From: an uncultured bacterium
Lineage (GTDB): Bacteria > Bacteroidota > Bacteroidia > Bacteroidales > Bacteroidaceae
Assembly (NCBI GenBank): GCA_905216025.1
Contig: CAJMSE010000002.1
Location: forward strand, 1-64,000
Reading direction: 5' to 3'
Length of the DNA stretch: 64,000 nucleotides
In this document: piece by piece, positions 10,001-17,418 of the stretch
Layout: each line of letters begins with the position of its first letter
Position numbering within the stretch: the first letter of the stretch is position 1
Program-made: the position numbers and the translations under genes
The notes under the pieces: generated by a model
What the model saw: the letters and a program-made list of their open reading frames with translations, nothing else
What the model was told of the DNA's origin: nothing
Databases searched by the model: none

Positions 10001-10558
10001 ATGTATTATCCGAGCCGTATCAGTCGCCTGTCGGTTGGCTCTGACGATGACCGTAAGATGATGGGTGAACTTGTGATGTACTATCGTGACATATATGCTA
10101 TACTCAGCATGCAGGCCGTACGGCAGACCGAGGCAGTCAGGCTTCATGCCGGTGCCGTTCCGGTCGGCGACGTCTCATCCGGATGGAAAGTCGTCCATGC
10201 CGGTGGGGATACCAATGCATGTTTCCTCGGAGACAGGAACATGCTTGAATATCTGTTTGAAATACTCCGCCGGCAGTGTGCTGCAACTGGGCATACTGCC
10301 ATTCCGGAGATGACAGTGTCGGCCGCCGACGGCAGATATGTCTCCGTAGTTGCAGATCTCGGACCGTCTGATGGAGACGTCGTGCCGTGTGATGCGTTCA
10401 TCCCGTCGGTGAAGAATATACCGTTCCTGCTGTGCCGCCAGATAGTGCGCGAGCACTCGGAACTGACCAACCGTCACCGTTGCGGCATGCGGGTGTCGGC
10501 AGAAGGAGGGAGGATGCTTGCCTTCATAACGCTGCCGGGGTATATAGTGAGAACATAA
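7061..10558 (+). CDS. Tandem membrane histidine-kinase-like protein (DUF5112/DUF5113 type)
   Basis: A 1165-aa protein. The start at 7061 gives a lipoprotein signal peptide with an FSAC lipobox (Cys22). Order: extracytoplasmic TPR-like helices to ~400; membrane helix ~401-421; coiled coil; a dimerisation-like segment ~484-497 (VFLVTSITPLIDRM) where the usual H-box His is absent; an intact HATPase with N-box (INTLADNARKFT, ~595-606), G1 DTGEG (~630) and G2 GHGFGL (~651); a second membrane helix ~699-715; a second outer segment; a third helix ~853-873; then an H-box-like LKHETMYYP (His ~978) followed by a degenerate ATPase-like end without clear N or G boxes. It thus reads as two fused membrane kinases with complementary losses. 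It resembles the DUF5112/HATPase/DUF5113 proteins of Bacteroidetes. The response regulator gene follows 14 nt later. Confidence 0.8.
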   Translation: MIFTKGSLWLLCLWSLLFFSACSPSDRQEVDRLNAISYACHYRDLDSTYAYARRAYALSGNYAGGRAAALNNMAFADIARMDYERAGNLLDSVFLITDNQVELLVAEVQWMRICQRTSRNRLFYDYRERASRRIKRIDEERSGLPEDVARRIMYAETEFAIVNSAYYYYVGLDREAADALFPVVPDDVIRKDTAQYLNYLYNVGAGGIITEGSQADINQREFDMLIECLMISRRHGYRFFEANALGAISGLLIVPEHRARLAADNAPAMKYLNPDGIPEASVPEMLADECLRIFLDYGDVYQIAGAHRTLASCFMASGDYEPALKHLAEALSDNRINQAPDLVASIREQLSVAYSAIDDKQTSDYNRNIYISLQEQTRQDRYLEARADMLDKISAQLNSMITAVVVAILLLVFMLWLFYYLNRRNNNTAEIDRLLLPLRQWREREKAGAEKLLEQAEEIKERQMYYLSQIKSGERLSLENRAKVFLVTSITPLIDRMINEVRLLAVRSEDEDTRNGRYTYISELAAKINEYNDVLTEWIQMRRGQLDLRIESFALQPLFDIVSKGGAAFRMSGVRLDVSETDAVVKADKVLTMFMINTLADNARKFTGSGGSVTVSAVQHPGFVEISVADTGEGLTEEELARVFDRKSYDGHGFGLMNCKGIIEKYRKTSRLFSVCDISAESTKGEGSRFFFRLPVGVVRTLVVAVAVLSSICSMAAGRHSHLYQAKQYADSAYFSNINGTYEKTLLYADSCREHLNRHYQSLYPDGKFLMRAVGSQSSTPPEIKWLHDSVSTNYSIILDIRNESAVAALALHRWQLYSYNNKIYTQLFKELSADSTLADYCRMMQQSQTNKTIAVILLVIILIVIPPAYYLLYYRHRLYYRFCIERIEEINRILSDDSPPDVKLRTIDSLAGGHYPADLQKVADSIREVLSGAVASRNRMAADIELEADACRKAEYECSNLHVSNSVIDNCLSTLKHETMYYPSRISRLSVGSDDDRKMMGELVMYYRDIYAILSMQAVRQTEAVRLHAGAVPVGDVSSGWKVVHAGGDTNACFLGDRNMLEYLFEILRRQCAATGHTAIPEMTVSAADGRYVSVVADLGPSDGDVVPCDAFIPSVKNIPFLLCRQIVREHSELTNRHRCGMRVSAEGGRMLAFITLPGYIVRT
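7071..7118 (+). terminator. Intrinsic terminator of kdgK-kdgA, inside the next gene's signal-peptide codons
   Basis: CAAAAGGCTCC at 7071-7081 pairs perfectly with GGAGCCTTTTG at 7101-7111 (11 bp, 19-nt loop) and is followed by seven T at 7112-7118. This is one of the best intrinsic terminators in the window. It lies within codons 4-20 of the kinase gene that begins at 7061, so the same bases specify a lipoprotein signal and a terminator. Confidence 0.8.
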
Positions 10559-10572
10559 GAAAAAATCAGAAT

Positions 10573-11298
10573 ATGGACAGATTTAAAGTCGTAATAGTGG
10601 AAGATGTGCCTCTCGAACTGAAAGGAACAGAGGGAATAATACGCAGCGATATACCGGAGGCCGAAGTGATAGGTACGGCGTCGGGTGAGACAGAATACTG
10701 GAAGATAATGAAGCAGCAGTTGCCCGACCTCGTGCTGCTCGATCTCGGACTCGGCGGCTCTACCACCATCGGTGTCGAACTGTGCCGGCAGACTAAAGAC
10801 ATGTATCCGGCTGTGAAGGTGTTGATATTCACTGGTGAGACACTGAATGAGAAATTGTGGGTCGACGTGCTCGATGCGGGTGCCGACGGCATAATTCTCA
10901 AGTGTGGCGAACTGCTCACACGGGGCGATGTGGCAAGGGTCATGGACGGCTCGCGGATGGTGTTCAACCAGCCTATACTGCAGAAGATAGTAGAGCGTTT
11001 CAAGGTGTCCGTGAACCGGCAGCTGGCCCGTCAGGAGGCGTTGGTCAACTATGAGATAGACGAGTACGACGAGCGACTGCTGCGCCATCTTGCCCTCGGC
11101 TATACAAAAGACCAGATTACAGGGCTGCGCGGGATGCCTTTCGGTGTCAAGAGTCTTGAGAAGCGTCAGAACGAGCTTTCGCAGAAATTCTTTCCGAACG
11201 GCAACGGTGGTATCAGCGTCAATGCGACCCGCCTCGTCGTGCGTGCGTTTGAGCTTGGAATACTCGATATAGACAATCTGAGACCTGATGAGGAATAA
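10573..11298 (+). CDS. Response regulator with C-terminal HTH, partner of the tandem kinase
   Basis: A 241-aa cytosolic protein. The N-terminal receiver domain has the acidic pair in VIVEDVP, the phospho-acceptor in LVLLDLGLGG, and the conserved Lys in GIILKCGE. After a linker, residues ~165-235 resemble a LuxR-like helix-turn-helix (DERLLRHLALGYTKDQI, with VKSLEKRQNEL as the likely recognition helix), although the match is weaker than in typical NarL proteins. The ATG at 10573 starts exactly at the receiver domain. It lies 14 nt after the kinase and overlaps the following membrane-protein gene by 11 nt, so all three genes are probably one unit. Confidence 0.85.
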   Translation: MDRFKVVIVEDVPLELKGTEGIIRSDIPEAEVIGTASGETEYWKIMKQQLPDLVLLDLGLGGSTTIGVELCRQTKDMYPAVKVLIFTGETLNEKLWVDVLDAGADGIILKCGELLTRGDVARVMDGSRMVFNQPILQKIVERFKVSVNRQLARQEALVNYEIDEYDERLLRHLALGYTKDQITGLRGMPFGVKSLEKRQNELSQKFFPNGNGGISVNATRLVVRAFELGILDIDNLRPDEE

Positions 11299-11887
11299 GC
11301 TGTTTACCGGCATTGTGGTCTTTCTCTGCATCCTTGAGCTTGTGCTTGTGCTGGTGTCGTGGCTGCTGAGTGCGTCCCAAGCTTACGACGGTGTGCGCAG
11401 CATGATAAGCGGCGAGGCTGTCAGATGGTTCTTCGGCGGCTTCTCGTCCATGATGTCTGCCGAGCCCCTTGTGTGGCTGTTGCTCCTCTCCATGTCTGCC
11501 GGGTGTATCGTCCGATGCGGCGTCTGGCGTGGCAGTTGCCGGTCCGGTGCGTCTCCTTACCGCAGGCGGATGGCCTTGTGGCTTGCCTCTGCTTCTGTCG
11601 TCGTTTTCCTGTCGGTATATGCCGCTTTTGCCTTTGCTCCGCATGCGCTTCTGCGCAGTGTTACGGGAAAGCTGTTCCCGTCTCCGTTCAGTTTCTCGCT
11701 CATCCCCTCACTATCGTTTGCCATGCTGCTTTTCGGTGTGGTTTACGGCCTTGTCTCTGGCGGTTTCCGCAATATGTCGTCGGCTGTCGGTTCATTATTA
11801 GCAGGTATCTCGTCGGCTGCGCCGCTCTTTCTGTTCTATATCCTGTTAGCTCAATTATATTACTCGCTGCTCTTTGTCTTCGGATAA
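11288..11887 (+). CDS. Small integral membrane protein resembling part of an AbgT transporter
   Basis: A 199-aa protein with about four to five hydrophobic helices and a basic loop near residues 85-100. Two stretches recall the AbgT (p-aminobenzoyl-glutamate transporter) family: the N-terminal VRSMISGEAVRWFF followed by a Leu-rich helix, and the C-terminal LLFGVVYGLVSGGF. AbgT proteins are about 500 aa, so this is either a shortened derivative or an unrelated membrane protein. Its start overlaps the response regulator stop by 11 nt, suggesting coupled translation and perhaps a role linked to that two-component system. Function unknown. Confidence 0.6.
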   Translation: MRNKLFTGIVVFLCILELVLVLVSWLLSASQAYDGVRSMISGEAVRWFFGGFSSMMSAEPLVWLLLLSMSAGCIVRCGVWRGSCRSGASPYRRRMALWLASASVVVFLSVYAAFAFAPHALLRSVTGKLFPSPFSFSLIPSLSFAMLLFGVVYGLVSGGFRNMSSAVGSLLAGISSAAPLFLFYILLAQLYYSLLFVFG

Positions 11888-11905
11888 AACCATGATTTTT
11901 AGGTA

Positions 11906-11936
11906 TTGCGCGGCCTCCGGTTTTTTGCTACCTTTG
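11906..11936 (+). promoter_or_regulatory. Consensus promoter driving a short transcript
   Basis: TTG at 11906-11908, a 20-nt spacer, and TACCTTTG at 11929-11936 match the Bacteroidetes housekeeping promoter. The next long gene does not begin until 12205 and has its own -7 box, so this promoter appears to serve a short RNA. Confidence 0.65.
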
Positions 11937-11979
11937 CAGTTGTAAGCAGAAGAGCCACATAGATAGAATAGAATTGACA

Positions 11980-12009
11980 ATGAATGATTTTTTAAGTTGG
12001 AATTATTAG
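11980..12009 (+). CDS. Possible 9-codon peptide MNDFLSWNY
   Basis: An ATG at 11980 opens a frame MNDFLSWNY that ends at TAG 12007-12009. It sits in an A-rich context about 40 nt after the predicted transcription start, and it precedes a strong hairpin by 27 nt, an arrangement typical of leader peptides. The composition (one Trp, one Leu, one Tyr) gives no clear amino-acid-sensing signal. Chance occurrence is quite possible. Confidence 0.25.
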   Translation: MNDFLSWNY

Positions 12010-12036
12010 ATTCATAAAGTATTTGTTTAGTTTTTT

Positions 12037-12070
12037 GCCATCCGGCAGACCGTGAGGTCTGCCGGATGGC
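12037..12070. terminator. Perfect 15-bp hairpin
   Basis: The arms 12037-12051 and 12056-12070 are exact reverse complements around the loop GTGA. A run of T precedes rather than follows the stem on the plus strand, so it is not a textbook intrinsic terminator. Hairpins without U tracts are common at Bacteroidetes transcript ends. Confidence 0.55.
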
Positions 12071-12158
12071 ATATATGTTCCGCTGCATGGTCGTGCACGG
12101 TATCCAACTTTTCTTTCAGTTTGTGTGCCTTTTATCCTTATAATATAAAGATATTTTG

Positions 12159-12166
12159 TATCTTTG
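12159..12166 (+). promoter_or_regulatory. Putative -7 box for the epimerase-like gene
   Basis: TATCTTTG matches TAnnTTTG and lies 38 nt before the ATG at 12205. No clear -33 element is at the correct distance. Confidence 0.5.
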
Positions 12167-12204
12167 CCGGAGAGTTGCAAGTTATAAAGAAACGATACGT
12201 TAAA

Positions 12205-13293
12205 ATGCTTGATATTTGTATTTTTGCAGGTGCCCGTCCCAATTTTATCAAGATAGCCCCGATTGTCCGGGCTATCCGTAAGGCACAGGGAGAGAATGGT
12301 GCCATAGCCTATAAACTTGTGTATGCAGGCAAGGAAAGCGATGCCACGCTTGAGCCTTCGCTGTTCGACGACCTTGAGATAGGAAGGCCGGACTGTTATC
12401 TCGGTGCCGACTCGGTCAACCTGAATGAGCTCACCGGCATGGTTATGGCTGAGTTTGAGCGCTATCTCGATGCCAACAAGACAGACATCGTGATTGTCGT
12501 TGACGACCTTGCCTCTACTATGGCGGCAGCCATCGTCACCAAGAAGCGCGGCATAAAGCTGGCCCATCTCGTGGCCGGGACGCGCTCTTTCGACATCAGT
12601 ATGCCGAAGGAGATAAACCGTCTGGTGACGGATGCCCTCAGCGACCTGCTCTTTACGGCCGGCGCTGGTGCCAGCGTTATTGCTGCGCGCGAGGGCGCGG
12701 AGATGGCAAACGTGTATATGGTGGGCAACATCCTCATGGATACGCTCCGCTTCTGCCGTGACAGGTTGAGGCGTCCGGCAGTTGCCGACAGCCTTGCACT
12801 CGCCGACAGGCGCTATATCCTCTTCACGCTGAACCGCCATGCACTCATCTCCGACCGTGAGAACCTGCACAGTATGGTGTCTGCCATGCTGCGTGCCGCC
12901 GGCGATGTGCCGGTGGTGGCTCCGCTGCGTGGTGCTGCTGTCGGCGTGTTGAAGGAGATGACGGCCGGTTTCAGTAATTTCTTCATCATCGATCCTCTTC
13001 CTTATCTTGAGTTCGGATACCTGTCGGCGCATGCTCTCGGCATCGTCACCGACTCAGGAAATGTGGCGGAGGAGGCCACGTTCAATGCCGTTCCCTGCAT
13101 CACGCTCAACAGCTATACAGAGCATATTGAGACCGTCAGTTGCGGTTCGAATGTCCTTGTGGGCGAGGATGCCGGCAAACTGTCTGCCGCCGTGCAGGAC
13201 ATGGTTGCCGGACGATGGAAGAAATGCTCGCTGCCCGACCGTTGGGACGGCCGTTCGGCCGAGCGTATGATACGCATAATATCAGGGCTTTGA
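12205..13293 (+). CDS. UDP-GlcNAc 2-epimerase homologue with altered active site
   Basis: A 362-aa protein of the non-hydrolysing UDP-GlcNAc 2-epimerase (WecB-like) family: N-terminal FAGARPNFIKIAPIV, the middle motif PKEINRLVTD, and the C-terminal nucleotide-binding part IVTDSGNVAEEATF and CITLNSYTEH. The ATG at 12205 gives the exact family N-terminus. By eye-alignment to E. coli WecB, Asp95 is kept (D101), but the Glu of HVEAG is Val123 in HLVAG, the first Glu of PEEANR is Lys135, and the His of GHRRE is Asn210. Three of four residues usually called catalytic are therefore changed. It may act on another substrate or have lost epimerisation. GH2 and sugar transferase genes follow. Confidence 0.8.
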   Translation: MLDICIFAGARPNFIKIAPIVRAIRKAQGENGAIAYKLVYAGKESDATLEPSLFDDLEIGRPDCYLGADSVNLNELTGMVMAEFERYLDANKTDIVIVVDDLASTMAAAIVTKKRGIKLAHLVAGTRSFDISMPKEINRLVTDALSDLLFTAGAGASVIAAREGAEMANVYMVGNILMDTLRFCRDRLRRPAVADSLALADRRYILFTLNRHALISDRENLHSMVSAMLRAAGDVPVVAPLRGAAVGVLKEMTAGFSNFFIIDPLPYLEFGYLSAHALGIVTDSGNVAEEATFNAVPCITLNSYTEHIETVSCGSNVLVGEDAGKLSAAVQDMVAGRWKKCSLPDRWDGRSAERMIRIISGL

Positions 13294-13360
13294 GCCACCG
13301 TCGGTATGTGATGGCATTCCATTAAGCTAAATTCTATTCGTAAAATACAAACTGCTTATT

Positions 13361-15772
13361 ATGAAACGATTATCAATGATTTTATTCGTGCTGGCGCTTT
13401 TCCTGCCCATGGCGGTCGACGGAAGTGCCCGCATAGTGAATTCTCTCAACCTTGGATGGCGCTTCCATGCCGGAGATGTTGCCGGAGCTGAAGCCGTCGG
13501 GTTTGACGACAGTGGATGGCAGACGGTCAGCGTGCCCCACGACTTCCAGATACATCAGCCTTGGGTGGCTCCGGAAAAGGGTGAGAAGGCCGACAACAGC
13601 GATGCGGCCAGCAACGTGAAGAGCCGTCTCAGTTCGCGCGGATTCAAGGAGATGGGCATCGGCTGGTACCGTAAGGCCATCACTCCGGATGCCTCGTGGA
13701 AGGGCAAGCGCATCATTCTCGACTTCGAGGGCATCATGCTCGTCGGCGATGTCTACCTGAACGGGCAGCGCGTCGGAGGCACGGACTACGGTTACGTAGG
13801 ATTCGGCATAGATATTTCAAAGCTGCTGAGGTTCGGACAGGAGAACGTAATAGCGGTTAAGGCCAACACTCAGCGGCCTGAAAACTCGCGCTGGTATACC
13901 GGAGGAGGCCTCTTCCGCGACGTCAATCTAATCGTCACGGATGCCCAGCAGTATTTCACGCGCCATCCGCTGTACATCACCACGCCGGTGGTGAGCACCG
14001 GCAGGGCCACAGTGAAGATACAGGCGGAGATGGCCTGCTATCTGAAGATAAAGGAACTGAAGGTCAACACGAAGATACTCGACGCGGAAGGAAACGCTGT
14101 TTACGATGTCACGAAAGATATACCGTTCAACCGCGGGCAGAAGATTAACGAGCATGCGGTGGACAGCATAGTCATCGATAATCCGCATCTGTGGAGCTGC
14201 GAGTCGCCCTATCTCTACACGGCGGTGGTCACTTTCCTTCGTCCCGACGGCACGGTGGCCGACGAGGTGAGCGAGCATTTCGGTGTGCGCTCAATCGAAT
14301 TCTCACCCGAATTCGGCTTTAAGCTCAACGGAAAGAAGATCATATTCAAGGGAATAGCAAACCACCACACTCTCGGTGCCCTCGGCGCGGCAGCCTATCC
14401 GCGTGCCATGGAGAAGCGCATACAGCTGCTCAAGCAGTTCGGCTTCAACCACGTGCGCACCTCGCACAATCCCTACAGCAAGTCGTTCCTCGACCTCTGC
14501 GACAAGTACGGACTGCTCGTTGTCGACGAACTCTACGACAAGTGGCTCACACAGTTTGCCGGAGGCCGCACGGAGTGGCTCAACCTGTGGCAGCAGGATG
14601 TGCCCGAGTTCATCCGCCGCGACCGCAATCACCCGTCGGTGGTGATGTGGAGCCTCGGCAATGAGTTGCAGACATACTGGAATCTGCCTTATGCCGACTG
14701 GGGTGTCACGCCGTACCGCCTGCAGCGCGAACTGCTCCGCCGCTACGACACCACGCGTCCCGTCACCGTGGCCATGCACCCGCGCGGACGCAACCAGCAG
14801 ACCGACTCCCTGCCTGCACCGCTCGTGCACGAGACCGACATAGCATCATACAACTATCGCTATATGTATTTTCCCGGCGACGGACGCCGTTTCCCGAACA
14901 TGATTTTCTATCAGAGCGAGGCCAACACGGCCATGATGGGCCCAAACTACTATGAGATGGACCTCGACAAGGTTGTGGGATTGGCATACTGGGGCATGAT
15001 TGACTATCTCGGAGAGTCAAACGGATGGCCTGCAAAAGGATGGGCTCAGGGCGTGTTCGACATCTCGCTCGAACCGAAGCCGATAGCCTATTTCCTCAGG
15101 AGCATATTCAAGCCGGAGGAGCCTGTGGTACATATCGGAATCATAGACAGCGACGACAATACCGTGTGGAACGACGTTAAGGTGGGCACGCAGCGCATGT
15201 CTGACCACTGGAACCGCAAGCCCGGCAGCTCAATGTCGCTCTATACATATACCAATGCCGACGAGGTGGAGCTGCTTGTCAACGGCAAGAGCATCGGGAC
15301 GAAGAAGAACGTGAAGAATCCGAAGACACGGAATAAAATCAAGTGGGACGGCGTGAAGTATGAGGCCGGCAGCATAGAGGCCGTTGCCAAGACTGCCGGC
15401 AAGGTCGTCGCACGGCACAAGATAGAGACGACCACCGATGCACAGGCGCTTAGGGCCGAGCCGGACAACGCCGCATGGAAGGCCGACGGCATGGACCTCC
15501 AGCACATACGCATAGTTGCCGTCGACAAGAAGGGGCGCCGTGTGCAGGGCGCAGCCGGTAAGGTTACCTTTGAGGTGGAAGGTCCGGCCGAGATTGTGGG
15601 CGTCATAAACGGCGATATTACCAGCGAGGAACTCACCGTAGGAAACACCCGCCGCCTGTATAACGGAACGGCAACGGTAATCCTTCGCTCAGGAACAGCT
15701 CCCGGCAAGGTAACCCTGAAAGCTTCGGCGGATGGCTTGAAGGCGGTGAAGTTGGCTCTCAAGACCAACTGA
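13361..15772 (+). CDS. Secreted GH2 beta-galactosidase-like glycoside hydrolase
   Basis: An 803-aa enzyme with a signal peptide (MKRLSMILFVLALFLPMAV), therefore periplasmic or outer-membrane associated. It has the GH2 order: jelly-roll sugar-binding domain (LNLGWRFHAGD, SVPHDFQIHQPW, WYTGGGLFRDV), Ig-like domain ending at FGVRSIEFSPEFGFKLNG, TIM barrel (FNHVRTSHNP), then two C-terminal beta domains including a DUF4982-like part. The acid/base is the Glu of SLGNE (~435) and the nucleophile the Glu of YQSEANT (~520). Both are present, so it should be active, probably on beta-galactosides; beta-glucuronidase or other GH2 specificities are not excluded. Confidence 0.88.
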   Translation: MKRLSMILFVLALFLPMAVDGSARIVNSLNLGWRFHAGDVAGAEAVGFDDSGWQTVSVPHDFQIHQPWVAPEKGEKADNSDAASNVKSRLSSRGFKEMGIGWYRKAITPDASWKGKRIILDFEGIMLVGDVYLNGQRVGGTDYGYVGFGIDISKLLRFGQENVIAVKANTQRPENSRWYTGGGLFRDVNLIVTDAQQYFTRHPLYITTPVVSTGRATVKIQAEMACYLKIKELKVNTKILDAEGNAVYDVTKDIPFNRGQKINEHAVDSIVIDNPHLWSCESPYLYTAVVTFLRPDGTVADEVSEHFGVRSIEFSPEFGFKLNGKKIIFKGIANHHTLGALGAAAYPRAMEKRIQLLKQFGFNHVRTSHNPYSKSFLDLCDKYGLLVVDELYDKWLTQFAGGRTEWLNLWQQDVPEFIRRDRNHPSVVMWSLGNELQTYWNLPYADWGVTPYRLQRELLRRYDTTRPVTVAMHPRGRNQQTDSLPAPLVHETDIASYNYRYMYFPGDGRRFPNMIFYQSEANTAMMGPNYYEMDLDKVVGLAYWGMIDYLGESNGWPAKGWAQGVFDISLEPKPIAYFLRSIFKPEEPVVHIGIIDSDDNTVWNDVKVGTQRMSDHWNRKPGSSMSLYTYTNADEVELLVNGKSIGTKKNVKNPKTRNKIKWDGVKYEAGSIEAVAKTAGKVVARHKIETTTDAQALRAEPDNAAWKADGMDLQHIRIVAVDKKGRRVQGAAGKVTFEVEGPAEIVGVINGDITSEELTVGNTRRLYNGTATVILRSGTAPGKVTLKASADGLKAVKLALKTN

Positions 15773-15795
15773 CGGCCTTGCTGTAGAAGCCGCAG

Positions 15796-15837
15796 CATGC
15801 AGCCTCTGTGCCGCGCTTATGGCGCAGGGACTGCATG
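15796..15837 (+). terminator. Imperfect hairpin after the GH2 gene
   Basis: CATGCAG at 15796-15802 pairs with CTGCATG at 15831-15837, and the inner CTG/GCC pairs with GGC/CAG around an ~8-nt loop. It lies 24 nt after the stop and before the next consensus promoter. It has no T tract. Confidence 0.45.
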
Positions 15838-15872
15838 TTGAATATAATTCCAACACTTTTTAGGAATCTATT

Positions 15873-15904
15873 TTTGGTATATTCACGCATAAGTAATACC
15901 TTTG
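15873..15904 (+). promoter_or_regulatory. Consensus promoter of the sugar transferase gene
   Basis: TTTG at 15873-15876, a 20-nt spacer and TACCTTTG at 15897-15904 match the Bacteroidetes consensus, 25 nt before the ATG at 15930. Confidence 0.75.
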
Positions 15905-15929
15905 CAGGTGCTATATAAAAACCTTTGAG

Positions 15930-17351
15930 ATGGGCCAAAGTACTAAGACTAATAATCAGATAAGGACTCTTGTCATACTGGGTGACTTCGTCATTCTTAA
16001 TATCCTGTTCTTCATTTGTAGGGACCGGTTGGGCTTCAGTTGCCTGTACGGAATAGGATTGAACCCTCTGATGCCATTGTTTGTTATGAACATATCAATG
16101 GCTGTGGCCCAATATTTTTTCTCAACGGTGATTCATCTCAGGCGCGCGGCACCTGAGCGGGTGCTCCGGCAGGTTACCCTCCTCGTGCTCCTGCAAGGCG
16201 TGGTGGCGTATGTCATGGCCGAACTGATGTCTGTCAGCGGCGGATATCCCATTCCGGATGTCTTTTCTTACCTGCGTTTCACCGGTATATTGTATTGTTT
16301 CATAATCCTTTCGAGATATCTTGAGCGTTGGTTCCTGAAGCGTTACAGGCGCATGGGAGGCAACACCCGTAATGTCATATTCGTCGGTTCGGATCCTTCG
16401 ATGCTGTCTGTATACAATTATCTGGTGGCGGAGCCGTCCATGGGATACAGGGTTCAGGGATATTATTCGGATGTGAAGATGGATGAATGTCCTGAAGATC
16501 TGCATTATCTCGGCACACTGGCAGACCTTGATTCGGAGATGTGCGTGACGCAGCAGAGAACCATAGCCGACGAGGTTTATTGCTGTCTGCCGGTGACAGA
16601 CCGCGACACGATAAGGAAGGTGATGCGCTATTGCAACAACAACGTGCTTCACTTCTATTACATTCCGGTGATATCTCAGGTCTTTGAAGGAACGTTCAGG
16701 CAGGAGAGCGTGGGCGACACGACGGTCTTCACAAACCATCTTGAACCGCTGATGAAGCCTGCGAACAAGTTTATCAAGCGTACTTTTGACATACTTTTCT
16801 CTCTCGTTGTCCTCGTGTTTCTTGCCGTTCTTACTCCGTTCATCGCGCTGATAATAAAGATACAGAGCCCCGGCCCTGTCTTTTTCCGTCAGGCACGTAC
16901 GGGCTTGAACGGCCGCAACTTCAATTGCTACAAGTTCCGCTCGATGCACGTGAATAAGGATGCAGACCTCATCCAGGCCACGGAGCACGACCCCCGCAAG
17001 TTCGCTTTCGGCAATATAATGCGTAAGTCGAATATCGATGAGCTCCCGCAGTTCTTCAACGTGCTCATCGGAGACATGAGCATAGTGGGTCCGCGTCCGC
17101 ACATGCTGCACCATACGGAGGTTTACCGCGAACTGATAGACACCTATATGGTGCGCCACTTCGTAAAGCCTGGTATCACAGGATGGGCTCAGGTGACGGG
17201 TTTCAGGGGCGAGACGAAGGAACTTTGGCAGATGAAGGGCCGCGTGAAGCGCGACATCTGGTATATTGAGAACTGGACGATATGGCTCGACCTCATCATA
17301 ATATGGAAGACGGCGAAGCAGATTTTCGTGCACGACGAGATGGCATACTGA
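15930..17351 (+). CDS. Polyprenyl-phosphate sugar-1-phosphate transferase (WcaJ/PssY-like)
   Basis: A 473-aa inner-membrane enzyme of the undecaprenyl-phosphate glucose/galactose phosphotransferase family, which begins exopolysaccharide or glycan assembly by moving a sugar-1-phosphate onto the lipid carrier. The N-terminal ~120 residues hold about four membrane helices, then a Rossmann-like domain (VIFVGSDPSML), then a further helix (~residues 286-306), and the C-terminal bacterial sugar transferase domain with FRQARTGLNGRNF, YKFRSMH, IDELPQFFNVL, MSIVGPRPH and KPGITGWAQV. Length is typical. The sugar is not determinable. It is monocistronic, followed by tRNA-Arg with its own promoter. Confidence 0.9.
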   Translation: MGQSTKTNNQIRTLVILGDFVILNILFFICRDRLGFSCLYGIGLNPLMPLFVMNISMAVAQYFFSTVIHLRRAAPERVLRQVTLLVLLQGVVAYVMAELMSVSGGYPIPDVFSYLRFTGILYCFIILSRYLERWFLKRYRRMGGNTRNVIFVGSDPSMLSVYNYLVAEPSMGYRVQGYYSDVKMDECPEDLHYLGTLADLDSEMCVTQQRTIADEVYCCLPVTDRDTIRKVMRYCNNNVLHFYYIPVISQVFEGTFRQESVGDTTVFTNHLEPLMKPANKFIKRTFDILFSLVVLVFLAVLTPFIALIIKIQSPGPVFFRQARTGLNGRNFNCYKFRSMHVNKDADLIQATEHDPRKFAFGNIMRKSNIDELPQFFNVLIGDMSIVGPRPHMLHHTEVYRELIDTYMVRHFVKPGITGWAQVTGFRGETKELWQMKGRVKRDIWYIENWTIWLDLIIIWKTAKQIFVHDEMAY

Positions 17352-17372
17352 TGTAAAATAAGGTCGAATATA

Positions 17373-17404
17373 TTTGTTTATCTCATAGATTATTTATACC
17401 TTTG
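17373..17404 (+). promoter_or_regulatory. Consensus promoter of tRNA-Arg
   Basis: TTTG at 17373-17376, a 20-nt spacer and TACCTTTG at 17397-17404, with the mature tRNA beginning 15 nt later. Confidence 0.75.
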
Positions 17405-17418
17405 CATCCGATTTTGAG

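Larger units (their letters stand above)
11943..12070 (+). ncRNA. Putative short transcript (leader or small RNA), function unknown
   Basis: The expected transcript begins about 7 nt after the promoter at 11906-11936. It contains a 9-codon reading frame and ends in a perfect 15-bp hairpin at 12037-12070. I do not recognise the family. It could be a small RNA, a peptide-encoding leader, or the 5' leader of the epimerase gene at 12205. Confidence 0.35.
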
